In this document: piece after piece, positions 9,654-18,652 of the stretch
Layout: each line of letters begins with the position of its first letter
How positions within the stretch are numbered: position 1 is the stretch's first letter
Translations under genes and position numbers: made by a program
NCBI GenBank assembly: GCA_965249595.1
Contig: OZ252242.1
Location: 1,612,001 to 1,676,000 of the forward strand
Source: VXNJ01 sp965249595
GTDB taxonomy: Bacteria; Chloroflexota; UBA11872; VXNJ01
Length of the DNA stretch: 64,000 nt
Direction of reading: 5' to 3'
Notes under the pieces: model-generated
The model's database searches: none
Told to the model about the DNA's origin: nothing
Seen by the model: only the letters and a program-made list of their open reading frames with translations

Positions 9654-10142
9654 TCAGTGTGGCGACCGCCGTTTAAAAGAAGTGCCACCTTGGTCGCGGA
9701 TGGCCAGGCTGTCGCATTGCCTTTCCGATTCAATCGCGACAGCGTTGGAACGGCTGGCAGGCGAAAGCCAGATCCGCATGCCCGCCGGGGCCATCAGCTC
9801 CTGCGTAGACAACCGCGCGACCTTCTCCTTGTTGATGCGAGACCAAGCGCTCTTCGGTTTGCGGGGCGTGAAAAGCCGCACCGCGCGTTGGCCGTCCAGC
9901 TTGTTCGGGCGCGAGTCGATCCAATCGAAGCAGAGCGCTTCGTCCACCGCCTCCGGATACGGCACGAACCGCCTGCCGGTGGCCTTCTTCCACGAGACGA
10001 GCCACCCACCTTTGGAATCATGGTTCCGCTCCAGCCACGCCCGCCACTCCTCCCGCGTCTCCATGAGCACGAGAGGCCGCCCATCGCTGGGGTGCGTTCC
10101 GATCTGATCTGCCGTGTTGCTTGCTCCCTCCGCCAAGAGCAT
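9654..10142 (-). CDS. YdeI-like protein, probably C-terminally truncated
   Basis: A 162-residue open frame. Residues 25-120 match the N-terminal domain of the YdeI/OmpD-associated family: METREEWRAWLERNHDSKG, then EAVDEALCFDWIDSRPNKLD, FTPRKPKSAWSRINKEKV and a final GMR where relatives read GLxxVExAKxDGRW. After that point the sequence no longer resembles the family, so the C-terminal helical part is lost or replaced. Function of the family is poorly known (envelope-stress or DNA-associated roles have been suggested). Its minus-strand orientation and flanking decayed panC suggest a degenerating stretch. Confidence 0.6.
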   Translation of the reverse strand: MLLAEGASNTADQIGTHPSDGRPLVLMETREEWRAWLERNHDSKGGWLVSWKKATGRRFVPYPEAVDEALCFDWIDSRPNKLDGQRAVRLFTPRKPKSAWSRINKEKVARLSTQELMAPAGMRIWLSPASRSNAVAIESERQCDSLAIRDQGGTSFKRRSPH

Positions 10143-10164
10143 ACCCCCGGAGGTGCATGATATT

Positions 10165-10771
10165 CCCGCATGGCAATGTCTTCAGAGCTGCTCTGCACGC
10201 GTTGGAACGGGCGCCAAATTACCGTCAAATGGTCGGGCAACGATTGCGCCGAGACCGCATATCCGCTTCAATCAACACGATCCCATATTTTGGAAATTCA
10301 ACTCCACACGCCACAGGGGTTCCGGGCCAATGCGGAATCTATTCCTCTACCGGCAATTGCGCGAAGCGAACATAAATGTCGACGGGCAGCAGGTTGCGGG
10401 CGTGCGCTGATTGGTGGCCGATCTGGACTTTCCGATCCGGATCGTGTCCGTTCCCACCGTGCGCCAACGGCAGGGATGGTGCCGAGCATCCGCACCGTCC
10501 ACTTTTCCCCGCCCAGCGCGCGGCGGCGCATTAGGTGTACCGCGCGCCGTTGGCAACCCGGAACCGGTTCGCGAGCCAACTTTCGTCAGCCGCCGGACTG
10601 GCGGTCTTCTGCCGTGGACTGCTTGAGACCGAACCGGCGATCGCTGCAATCGACTACGTGGCCACCGTTTATCCCGACACGATGGATCCGTGGGAAAGCG
10701 GGCCCTGCATGCTGGCAATGGCGGTTCGAATCGGCAGTGTGCGCCATATCGACAACCTGATCCTGAGTTGA
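10165..10771 (+). pseudogene. panC: panC relic (pantoate-beta-alanine ligase), multiple frameshifts
   Basis: No single frame spans this segment, but successive frames spell out a PanC-like protein. An LEIQLHTPQGFRANAES stretch corresponds to the SIFVNPxQFGPNED motif; YRQLREANINVDGQQVAGV follows; then VADLDFPIRIVSVPTVR (the VADL..VEIVGVPTVRE block); then AAGLAVFCRGLLETEPAIAA, IDYVATVYPDTMDPWESGP, and a C-terminal RIGSVRHIDNLIL that ends exactly as PanC does. At least three frame changes are needed, and the N-terminal MGxLHxGH region is barely recognisable. PanC makes pantothenate from pantoate and beta-alanine, so this copy must be dead. Recognition is by pattern only. Confidence 0.72.
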
Positions 10772-10902
10772 GCACCGCCTGGCCGGCGCTAACCTGACCG
10801 GGACGACCTTAGTATTTGGCAATTGGACTAGGGCGGCGCCGACCCTGCAGATTGCGATCGCGCCCGGGCGGCGGTTGTGTGCCGCGGAGAGTGTGAACGC
10901 CG

Positions 10903-12072
10903 ATGATCACAAGGTTTGGTACCCTCTACGCCGGGCACGTCGATTTGGACGACATCGGTTTGGCCGGCGTTCCGGTCAATGAACGCTGGCTGTCCGATGA
11001 ACGCCTGGCAGGTGTTTTTGGCAAGACCGAGGCGATCGCCTCGGTAATGGATGAGGTCGGCTACGACACTCTGTGGCTGGCCGAGCACCATTTCCAGCGC
11101 GAAGGCTACGAGTGCATCCCCAATCTGCTGTTGCTCGGCGTGCATCTGGCGCACCTGACCAAAAAGATAAAGATCGGCTGCGGCTTCAACGTCGCCCCGA
11201 TGTGGAATCCGCTGCGTTTGGCCGAGGACTACGCCACCGCCGACATCCTCACCGGCGGGCGGATCATCTTTGGAGTGGGGCGCGGCTATCACACACGCGA
11301 GGTCGAAACCTTCGGCGCCCCAATGCTGGACCAGGATGTCAATCGCGACTTGTTCGAGGAGCAGGTCGACATAATCTTTAAGGCATTCAACAATCGCTCC
11401 TTTTCCCACCAAGGCAAGGCCTACACGATTCCGCCGCGGGTCCCCTATCGTGGCTACGAGCTAGGGGAGATCACGCTGGTGCCGCGACCGCGCACGCTGC
11501 CGGTTGAGTGCTACCAACCGCTGGTAAGCGCCAGCCAACGTGGGATGAACTTTATGGTCAAGCACGGGATCAAGGGCATGGTCGGCGGCGGGGCGGCATC
11601 CGGCGGGGCGTCCGACAAAGTCGTACGGGCGTGGCGCGAAACGTTGGCCCGGGCCGGTCGCGAGACCGAGCTCGGCGCCGACCTGATCATCGGGTTTTCC
11701 GTGCATCTGGCCGATACCGAGGCAAAGGCGATTGCCGAGGCGACCAAGTTCTTCGAGGAGGACATGAAGATGTTTGCCCCGCTGGGGTTCTCCCGGGTTA
11801 CCCCGGAGCAGCTGGCGGCGCTGGAAGACCCGGCGCTGATCCCGACCACCCAGCTGCCGACGATTCGCGACGGCATCGAACGCGGTTCTTGGCTGTGCGG
11901 ACCTCCAGAAATGGTCGCCGAAAAACTCATGGCCGCCCAGGATCTCTATCCCGGCCTTACGCAGATAAATATCGGCTCAGTGATCGGTACGCCCAAGGAC
12001 GTGATCCTCGAACAGCTGCGTTGGTTCGGCAAAGAGGTAATGCCCGAGTTCAAGGCCCAAGCCAGATCCTAG
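10903..12072 (+). CDS. LLM-class flavin-dependent oxidoreductase (luciferase-like monooxygenase)
   Basis: A 389-residue TIM-barrel enzyme of the bacterial luciferase family, using FMNH2 or F420. Visible features are MDEVGYDTLWLAEHHFQ (the conserved H-H/E motif on strand 2), IKIGCGFNVAPMWNPLRLAE, ILTGGRIIFGVGRGYH (phosphate-binding strand), and a C-terminal WLCGPPEMVAEKLMA typical of the family. A GGAGAG-like ribosome site precedes the ATG. SAR202-type Chloroflexota carry many paralogues of this family, thought to open recalcitrant organic compounds, so this fits the proposed host; the actual substrate is unknown. The gene stands alone. Confidence 0.88.
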   Translation: MITRFGTLYAGHVDLDDIGLAGVPVNERWLSDERLAGVFGKTEAIASVMDEVGYDTLWLAEHHFQREGYECIPNLLLLGVHLAHLTKKIKIGCGFNVAPMWNPLRLAEDYATADILTGGRIIFGVGRGYHTREVETFGAPMLDQDVNRDLFEEQVDIIFKAFNNRSFSHQGKAYTIPPRVPYRGYELGEITLVPRPRTLPVECYQPLVSASQRGMNFMVKHGIKGMVGGGAASGGASDKVVRAWRETLARAGRETELGADLIIGFSVHLADTEAKAIAEATKFFEEDMKMFAPLGFSRVTPEQLAALEDPALIPTTQLPTIRDGIERGSWLCGPPEMVAEKLMAAQDLYPGLTQINIGSVIGTPKDVILEQLRWFGKEVMPEFKAQARS

Positions 12073-12397
12073 GCGCGCCACCCTTGCCAATCCGCGGGCC
12101 TGGAGCGGGCAGCGCATGGGCGGTCGAGCCCTTAAAGAATGAGGCCACCGCGACGGCCGGCAGCAGGAACCCGGTGCCGGTGTAGAGCAGGTTCATGCCC
12201 GCCACGAACGCCGACCCAGCCCCGCTGGAGACACCGACATCTACCTGGCTCAGGTCGGAAGCAATCCGCGTCGCCGCCACCATGGTGGCGATCACGGTGA
12301 TGACCACCGCAATCGAGGTGACGTTGGCCAAATTGCGCACCAAGCTCAGCAGCGCCGAGACGATTGGGCGGATCCGAAAATAGAGGCCGAGTTGGGC
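12050..12397 (-). pseudogene. MFS (DHA2-like) transporter, C-terminal relic
   Basis: On the minus strand, a frame entering near 12397 reads SALLSLVRNLANVTSIAVV, then ITVIATMVAATRI, then SGAGSAFVAGMNLLYTG, FLLPAVAVASFF and KG. This matches the last two membrane helices and intervening loop of 14-helix DHA2-type drug transporters (xRNLxNVTGIAxA...FVxGxxxA). Everything upstream is missing: a stop lies just before the fragment. It overlaps the end of the LLM gene by about 23 bp, so it is a relic rather than a small gene. Confidence 0.5.
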
Positions 12398-12931
12398 GAC
12401 TCAAACCATCCGGTGCCGGCGCTCTAAGTGATCAAGGCGCCGATTTTGAGTGCCAACGAAGTCGATTCGGAAACCCGCGAAATCGTAAACATTCCGGCGG
12501 CGGCGCGCCGCCAGCCAGCCCGCCAAACGGCGTGCGCCTTAGACCGGGCGGCCGAATCCCGTAAATAGAGCGGTCAACGTTGGTTCCGGGACTGAAGCGT
12601 CCACCTCAGAATCGACAATCCCGACGTCTTGGAATCGCCAGTCAATCGCCGCAGCGGCCCTCTAAGTGCAGGTACAACTTCATCGACCTTGCCCGTGGAC
12701 ATAAGTGTCATTTAGAGGGATCCGCACGGGTTCTGCAGCAGGCCCCTATATAGATATAGGTTCTCTTCTGGCATAAATCGACGATTGAGCAATCGCGCCC
12801 GGGCCGAAGCGAAGTCTGAATTCACCAGGAGCTGTTCTCGGTTTTCTACGTGCACGTCATTGCCGGCGAGTCGTTGAGGGCCACATCTCGCCCGGTGTCA
12901 CCGACTACTGTTTCGATGGCGTTTCTACCCT

Positions 12932-12959
12932 ATTAGACATAATCAGTATTATGTCTAAT
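12932..12959. repeat. perfect inverted repeat of the dispersed motif (12-bp arms, 4-bp spacer)
   Basis: Left arm ATTAGACATAAT (12932-12943), spacer CAGT, right arm ATTATGTCTAAT (12948-12959). The two arms are exact reverse complements, so this is a head-to-head pair of the dispersed 10-base word. It could form a hairpin or bind a dimeric protein. There is no T-tract, so it is not a typical terminator. Confidence 0.85.
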
Positions 12960-13453
12960 GCTGATGCAATTCCGCCACCCAAGCCGGCGGTAAAGCAATC
13001 GCCGACAGGCCGCCAGCAGGAACAACAATCGCAAGGACCCGTCGCTGGCCTAGCCGCTAATTTCAAAGGGAAATTTGAATCCGGCCAGGCTGTCGAATGT
13101 CTGACACCCTTACCTTATATAAGTAGGAGCCAATTTGCGGCAACCCACTAAAGCGCTCGCGCCTTACCGGCGCGATGACCGCACCGCTTGCTCAGTCATC
13201 AATCTCGCCCAATTGCCGCGACCTGCAACGCGCGTCTGTCCTGTTTCGACGGGGCCTTGTAAATCCTCTGAACTTTTGGTTCACGAATGTCATTCCATGG
13301 CAATTTCGCCGTCTGAACTTACTCGCCCGCCAATTCGGTTTGAACCGCCCGCTAGTCAATCACATAACCTGCTTGGATAAATTCATCCAAATTAACGGAT
13401 AGGTAGGACCGATTGGAGGCCCCATCGTCCGAACAGCGGTCGCAACTGTAAAG

Positions 13454-13463
13454 ATTATGTCTA
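13454..13463 (+). repeat. dispersed motif ATTATGTCTA
   Basis: Exact copy, 90 bp upstream of the alpha/beta hydrolase start. A near copy at 14424 lies just downstream of that gene in the same orientation. Confidence 0.7.
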
Positions 13464-13552
13464 CTATCTGCGATGGCCATGCCCGGGCGTGTTGCAGTTT
13501 TTCCTAGGATTAAATGTGCGCTGTGCGCTGCACCAACTTTGGAGAAACCGCA

Positions 13553-14311
13553 ATGCCGTTTTACACCGACGGTAATGTCCGAATCCGCTATGAAGAGGTC
13601 GGTTCCGGATTCCCACTGCTGGTCACTCCCGGAGGCGGATTGAACTCCGCGGTTGACAAATGGTCGGCCCACGTGTTTAACGCGATGGAGGAGTTCAGCG
13701 GCGACTTCCGGTGCATCACCATGGACCAGCGCAATGCGATCGGCGGGAAGTCCACCGGTCCGGTTCAGGTCGACGACCCGTGGGGGGCCTTCGCTGACGA
13801 CCAACTGGGTTTGATGAACCATCTCGGCATAAAAGAGTTCTTGTTCATGGGCTATTGCATCGGTGGCCCGTTTGCGCTAAAGCTCCTGGAGCGGGCACCT
13901 GACAGGCTCGTTGCTGCTGTGCTCTGCCAACCGGTTGGACACAGCCGGGCAACGCCGGACGCCATGTACAACAGCGGCCGCGATGACTGGGGTCCCGAGC
14001 TATGCTCTCGGCGATCCGAAGTGACGATGGGATTGGTCGAAGAGTACCTGCACAATCTGTACCGCGTCCAGCCGGATTTTTTGTACAGCGTTTCGCGTGA
14101 ATTCGCTCGCTCGTGCCAGACACCGATGCTGGTAATGCCTGATGACACGCCATCGCACTCCTATGAAGCCGCCATGGATCTGGTGGCGTTGGCGCCCAAG
14201 GCCCAGGCTACGGTTTACCCCTGGGAGGAATCCGAAGAAGTAATGGTCAAGACAATAAACCAAGTGCGTGACTTTCTCCTGGCACATATTCCCGTGGCAA
14301 ATGAGCATTGA
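13553..14311 (+). CDS. alpha/beta hydrolase with cysteine nucleophile elbow
   Basis: A 252-residue single-domain alpha/beta hydrolase. The oxyanion strand reads LLVTPGGG, the MDQRNAIGGK segment follows strand 4, and the nucleophile elbow is FMGYCIGGPFA, so the usual serine of GxSxG is a cysteine, as in dienelactone hydrolases. Asp and His partners are likely in PMLVMPDDTPSHSY near residue 205 (D and H both present). I chose the ATG at 13553 because GGAG lies about 8 nt upstream and the fold starts there (MPFYTDGNVRIRYEE); the frame is open 13 codons further. Direct copies of the ATTATGTCTA-type motif lie on both sides. Substrate unknown. Confidence 0.82.
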   Translation: MPFYTDGNVRIRYEEVGSGFPLLVTPGGGLNSAVDKWSAHVFNAMEEFSGDFRCITMDQRNAIGGKSTGPVQVDDPWGAFADDQLGLMNHLGIKEFLFMGYCIGGPFALKLLERAPDRLVAAVLCQPVGHSRATPDAMYNSGRDDWGPELCSRRSEVTMGLVEEYLHNLYRVQPDFLYSVSREFARSCQTPMLVMPDDTPSHSYEAAMDLVALAPKAQATVYPWEESEEVMVKTINQVRDFLLAHIPVANEH

Positions 14312-14718
14312 ACTGGGTGGCTTATCCGTCAAATCTGCTATGCGGGAAGGGGTCAGTCGACAGGCCGCGATTCCGGTCCCTTCTTTGAGTAACTTGGAAG
14401 CAAGACCAAGGCAAACGTAATCGTTTATGTCTACAACGGGCGGTCTTCAGGGTTGATCGCCAAACTTGCGTCCAAGCGTCCGGGAGGCGACCTTTCCTGT
14501 TGTTCGCAGCATTGAGTTCGCATTAACTGCAGGTTCAATCCACGTGATCGTTCATTGACTCGAACCCCGAGGCACAGCATTCCTGAATCACGATTCTGTA
14601 TCCAATTGCGCCGCCCGACCTGTGCGCGGAAATGCCCCCGAATTCGGTGTACATGAACCGGTTCCTTCGCATGGATTCGACAGCGGGAACAATAAGCTGA
14701 AGTGTTCACGAGACCGAC
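14312..14718. other. intergenic region upstream of hyuA
   Basis: About 400 bp, presumably with the hyuAB promoter. It contains a motif variant at 14424 and a 7-bp inverted repeat at its end, centred on the hyuA start codon. No coding signal. Confidence 0.45.
14424..14433 (+). repeat. dispersed motif, one-base variant (TTTATGTCTA)
   Basis: Differs from the exact word at the first base. It is flanked by CGTT and AACG, giving a small inverted repeat around the core. Confidence 0.55.
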
Positions 14719-14727
14719 GTGTCGGTC
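14712..14727. promoter_or_regulatory. inverted repeat centred on the hyuA start codon
   Basis: GACCGAC GT GTCGGTC: perfect 7-bp arms around a 2-nt centre. The proposed GTG start of hyuA (14719-14721) lies across the centre, so a hairpin or bound protein here would cover the initiation site. It could also be chance. Confidence 0.35.
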
Positions 14728-16788
14728 CCGTTCTTTTGTTCAAACATTGGAGAGCTGGCCTCGCTAAGACAGCGCTTCCGCCTTGCCGCCGATATAGGCG
14801 GCACCTTTACCGATATCGTTGCCCAGGACGTTTCGACTGGGGTGTGCCATGCAATCAAGGTCCTCTCGATCCCGGCCAACCCGGAGCTGGCCGTCGTCGC
14901 GGGCATTGACGCCGCCATTCCAAAATCCGCCGGACTCGATTTTTTCGTACACGGCACCACGGTCGGGCTCAATGCGGTCCTGACTCGGACCGGTGCCAGG
15001 GTCGCGCTGCTCACGACCCGCAATTTCAGGGACATCTACGCAATTCAGGGGAACGACCGCGGCGAGATCTTCTCAATCCGCTGGAACAAACCCGAGCCGC
15101 TCGTTCCACTTGAAGACATCTACACCGCCCGCGAGCGGATTGCCGCGACTGGCGAGGTAGTTGAATCGCTCAATTCGGACGATGTGGAAGCGTTTGCGGA
15201 TGCGGTTGGATCCGGGAAGTTCGAATCGATTGCCATCTGCTTCCTATTTGCTTTTAAGAACCCGACACACGAACTGGAGGCGGAGGCGATATTGCGGCGT
15301 CGCCTGCCGGAAATCGACATTGCTCTGTCGCACCGTGTCTCCCCGGAGTGGCGCGAATTCGAACGCACCTCCACGACCGTTATGGATGGTTACGTGGCGC
15401 CGGTCATCCGAAGTTATTTGAACCGGTTGAAATGCCAAGTCCAGGACCGGCTCTCCCCTGGCCGTGCCTTGCATGTGATGCAATCTAATGGTGGCGTTAT
15501 GTCCACTGAAGCTGCGAGCAAGGCACCGTTGCAGACACTCCTTTCAGGACCGGTCGGTGGCGCGATAGGCGGCCGCGCCCTCGCGGAGGCAACTGGGCGC
15601 GGAAACCTGATCTGTATCGATATGGGCGGGACGTCGTTTGACGCCAGCCTGATCATTGACGGACTACCTTCGTCCTCCAACGAAGCAAGGATCGAGGGAC
15701 TTCCGGTCCAGATGGCAGTGGTGGACATCAACGTGATCGGCGCCGGCGGCGGGTCGGTGGCGTGGGAGGAAGCCGGGGCGATCCGCGTAGGACCTAAGTC
15801 TGCCGGATCCGATCCAGGGCCTGTCTGTTACGGCCGTGGCGGTGATGAACCGACCGTTAGCGACGCCAATCTGGTGCTTGGGCGGTTGGGCAGTGCGAAT
15901 TTCTCTGGTAGCCAGATAACCCTGGATGCGAAGGCGGCGGAACGGGCATTGAGCCAATTTGGCGCCCGGTTCGGATTGGATGCGTATGCGATGGCTCAAG
16001 GCATCATCGACATCATCAATGCCAAGATGGCCGACGCGATCCGCACCATCACCGTCAGGCGCGGCATTGATCCACGGGACTTCACGCTAGTCGCGTTTGG
16101 CGGCGCGGGCCCGGCACAGGCGGCGGCACTGGCTAACGACCTTGGCACGAAGGATGTCATTATCCCGGTGCATCCGGGCGCGTTTTCGGCCTGGGGAATG
16201 CTGCAAACTGATGTTCGCCGCGACTTCAAAAGTACGCTCTACGGATCCTGGGATGGTATGGAGGCTTCCGATATCGGCGAGCGGTTTGCGGTACTCGAGC
16301 GTGAGGGGCGAAAGGGTCTCGAGGCCGAGGGGGTGCCAGCCAAACACGTGAATTTCGAACGTGCGATCGATTTCCGTTATCACGGCCAGGAATATGTGTT
16401 AACGATTCCGGTAGCGCATGGTCCGCTTGACATGGCAGCCTTTCGTCAGGCGTTTGACGGGGCGTACCTGCGCCAATATGGGCATAACAACCCGGAGGCC
16501 CGGGCGGAGATGGCAAATGTACGCGTTGTTGCCGTGGGCAAGCTCGATCGGCCGCCATTACCCGAACCCGGACCGGCAGAACCGGCGCCGGTGCGGCGCC
16601 GAACGGTTTATTTCTCCGGAGAGGCCATGCCAACGAGCATCGTGCAACGTTCGGCGATCGGATCCGATACCACCATTTCCGGTCCGGCGATCATCGAGGA
16701 GGGGACGGCTACGACCCTGGTTCCACCGGGATGGCAGATCTCAACCATTGCCGGCGGGCACCTACTTCTGAGTCGGGGAAAGCGTTAA
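14719..16788 (+). CDS. hyuA: hydantoinase/oxoprolinase family protein, HyuA-type subunit
   Basis: A 689-residue subunit of the ATP-dependent hydantoinase/oxoprolinase/acetone carboxylase superfamily, with an actin-like ATPase fold. The first phosphate loop is AADIGGTFTDIVAQD near residue 23, with HGTTVGLNAVLTRTGARVAL at about 80. The second half has LLSGPVGGAIGGRALAE, ICIDMGGTSFDASLI (second phosphate loop) and GAGGGSVAWEE. It should form a complex with the HyuB subunit encoded 3 bp downstream and open a cyclic amide at the cost of ATP in the cytoplasm. The start is a GTG at 14719; there is no ATG between it and the fold, so the exact start is uncertain by a few codons. Confidence 0.9.
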   Translation: MSVPFFCSNIGELASLRQRFRLAADIGGTFTDIVAQDVSTGVCHAIKVLSIPANPELAVVAGIDAAIPKSAGLDFFVHGTTVGLNAVLTRTGARVALLTTRNFRDIYAIQGNDRGEIFSIRWNKPEPLVPLEDIYTARERIAATGEVVESLNSDDVEAFADAVGSGKFESIAICFLFAFKNPTHELEAEAILRRRLPEIDIALSHRVSPEWREFERTSTTVMDGYVAPVIRSYLNRLKCQVQDRLSPGRALHVMQSNGGVMSTEAASKAPLQTLLSGPVGGAIGGRALAEATGRGNLICIDMGGTSFDASLIIDGLPSSSNEARIEGLPVQMAVVDINVIGAGGGSVAWEEAGAIRVGPKSAGSDPGPVCYGRGGDEPTVSDANLVLGRLGSANFSGSQITLDAKAAERALSQFGARFGLDAYAMAQGIIDIINAKMADAIRTITVRRGIDPRDFTLVAFGGAGPAQAAALANDLGTKDVIIPVHPGAFSAWGMLQTDVRRDFKSTLYGSWDGMEASDIGERFAVLEREGRKGLEAEGVPAKHVNFERAIDFRYHGQEYVLTIPVAHGPLDMAAFRQAFDGAYLRQYGHNNPEARAEMANVRVVAVGKLDRPPLPEPGPAEPAPVRRRTVYFSGEAMPTSIVQRSAIGSDTTISGPAIIEEGTATTLVPPGWQISTIAGGHLLLSRGKR

Positions 16789-16791
16789 CAA

Positions 16792-18501
16792 ATGGGCCCT
16801 ATTGCCGATCCGGTAACGACCGAAGTGGTCCGCAATTTCGTGATTTCTTGCGCCGAAGACATGAACGCGGCGCTTTGGCGTTCGGCTTATTCGGCCGTCA
16901 TCTACGAGGGACGCGACAGCGCTGTCGCCCTAATGGATGCAAACGGCGACATGCTCGGCCAGTCGACCGGAGTGCCGCTGTTCATTGGTGCAATTGATGC
17001 GTGCGTCCACCATGTCCGCGATTACTACGGCGACGACATATCCCCGGGCGATGTCTTCATCATGAATGACAGCTATCTGCAGGGCACGCATCTGCACGAT
17101 ATCACCGCGATCGGCCCAATCTTTTACGGCGACGACCTGGTTGGCTTTGGCGCCGCCCGGGCGCACTGGGGCGATATCGGAGCGATCGACCCCGGTTCGG
17201 TAATGGGTTCCACCAGCATTTACCAGGAAGGTCTTCGGCTCGGGCCAACCCGCATCATCCGGGCGGGCACACCGATTCGGGAATGGTATGACCATCTCCG
17301 GCTCAACACTCGATTGCCGGAAGTTTCGATAGGTGATCTGAATGCGCAGATTGCTGCCATTCGTACCGGTCAGTGGCGGCTCGCGCAACTGCTCGATCGG
17401 ATCGGACCCGATGTCTATCGTTCGGCCTGTCTGAATATCTTCGATCAGGCCCGCCGGCTTGATCGGGAGGCGATCGCCCAACTCGCCGACGGCACTTACC
17501 ATCGCGAAGGGTTCCTTGATGATGACGGCGCAGGCAGCGACCCGATCAAGGTTGCCCTGACCCTAAAGATCGCGGGCGAGGAATTGTTGATCGATCTCAC
17601 TGGCACGTCAGGACCGGTTGCGGGGTCGGTGAATTGCGGCGCCGTACAAACCGAATCCCTGCTTCGACTTGCCTACAAGACGATGATCAACCCGGAACTG
17701 GCCATTACCGGTGGATCATTCGAAACCATGAAAGTCAAGATCCCTGAATCCTGCCTGTTCAATGCGCAGGAGCCGGTGGCCTGTGAGTGGTACTTCACCG
17801 GCCTAGGTTTGCTCGCCGACCTGATGATTTCCTGCATGTCTGAGGCGATGCCGGAACATGCGACGGCGGCCCATTACGGGGATTCAATGGTGTCCAGCTT
17901 CTTTTCGATTGATCCGCAACGCGGGCAGTGGATCGCGATCGAACCGACCGCCGGCGGTTGGGGTGCACGCGTCGATGGTGATGGAGAAAGCGCCCTCATC
18001 AATCTGGTAAACGGGTCATTTAGAAATATTTCGGCAGAGGTGTACGAAACAAAGTTTCCCGTTCGGGTTGAGGAGTTTTCCCTGCGTCGGGATTCAGGTG
18101 GGGCCGGCAAATGGCGCGGCGGCTGCGGCGTCATAAGGCGTTTCAGGTTGCTTAAAAGTTGCTTTGGCGCGCTGTGGTTCGATCGGTCCAATACCCCGGC
18201 TTGGGGATTAGCTGGCGGAAGTGCGGGCGCCGGCCCGGTAAACACCATCACCCTGCCGGATGGAACGCAGGAGCATCCTCTGAAAATGCGGGCCCGCGAA
18301 CTCCCGGCCGGGGCCATTGTCGACACCCGAACGGGCGGAGGCGGCGGCTATGGCGAACCTATGCATCGCGCGTTTGAGCACGTACTTCGCGATGTACATC
18401 AGGGGTTAGTTTCTCCTGAATGTGCGCATTTGCAGTACGGCGTCGTAATCCGTCATGGATCCCTACTGGACGAAAACGCCTCCGAGCCGAGAACCGGCTG
18501 A
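16792..18501 (+). CDS. hyuB: hydantoinase B/oxoprolinase family protein, HyuB-type subunit
   Basis: A 569-residue partner of HyuA, beginning 3 bp after its stop, so the two are co-transcribed and probably co-translated. Family blocks are visible in order: DPVTTEVVRNFVISCAEDMN, SAYSAVIYEGRDSAVALMD, GDVFIMNDSYLQGTHLHDI with the metal-binding ND/H residues, RAHWGDIGAIDPGS, and the C-terminal GGAGKWRGGCGVIR and GGGGGYGEP. The length is normal. Together HyuAB would hydrolyse a hydantoin, 5-oxoproline or related lactam; the true substrate is not evident. Confidence 0.9.
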   Translation: MGPIADPVTTEVVRNFVISCAEDMNAALWRSAYSAVIYEGRDSAVALMDANGDMLGQSTGVPLFIGAIDACVHHVRDYYGDDISPGDVFIMNDSYLQGTHLHDITAIGPIFYGDDLVGFGAARAHWGDIGAIDPGSVMGSTSIYQEGLRLGPTRIIRAGTPIREWYDHLRLNTRLPEVSIGDLNAQIAAIRTGQWRLAQLLDRIGPDVYRSACLNIFDQARRLDREAIAQLADGTYHREGFLDDDGAGSDPIKVALTLKIAGEELLIDLTGTSGPVAGSVNCGAVQTESLLRLAYKTMINPELAITGGSFETMKVKIPESCLFNAQEPVACEWYFTGLGLLADLMISCMSEAMPEHATAAHYGDSMVSSFFSIDPQRGQWIAIEPTAGGWGARVDGDGESALINLVNGSFRNISAEVYETKFPVRVEEFSLRRDSGGAGKWRGGCGVIRRFRLLKSCFGALWFDRSNTPAWGLAGGSAGAGPVNTITLPDGTQEHPLKMRARELPAGAIVDTRTGGGGGYGEPMHRAFEHVLRDVHQGLVSPECAHLQYGVVIRHGSLLDENASEPRTG

Positions 18502-18652
18502 CGGAACGGTCACACATGTGACGGCCCCGGCACTGGGTCATATAGGATTGCGGAATTTTGTAGTCGACGCGAAAAAAAACGCTCGGGCGATAGGCGCGAT
18601 GATCAAGGGCGTCGATTTTTGGCGGCGAAGCGCGATATTGTGCGCAATCGGA

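Larger units (their letters stand above)
12398..13552. other. 1.15-kb gap with motif copies, no supported gene
   Basis: No protein family is recognisable in six frames. It contains the inverted pair of the ATTATGTCTA motif at 12932-12959 and another copy at 13454. A 66-codon plus-strand frame begins inside the right arm of the inverted pair; I see no support for it. Confidence 0.5.

Noticed and set aside
12951..13151. 66-codon frame starting within the inverted motif
   Set aside because: Start codon is part of the repeat; peptide is low complexity and has no ribosome site.
18159..18377. short plus-strand frames at the end of hyuB
   Set aside because: They are frame shadows within the HyuB C-terminus, which has a good continuous frame.
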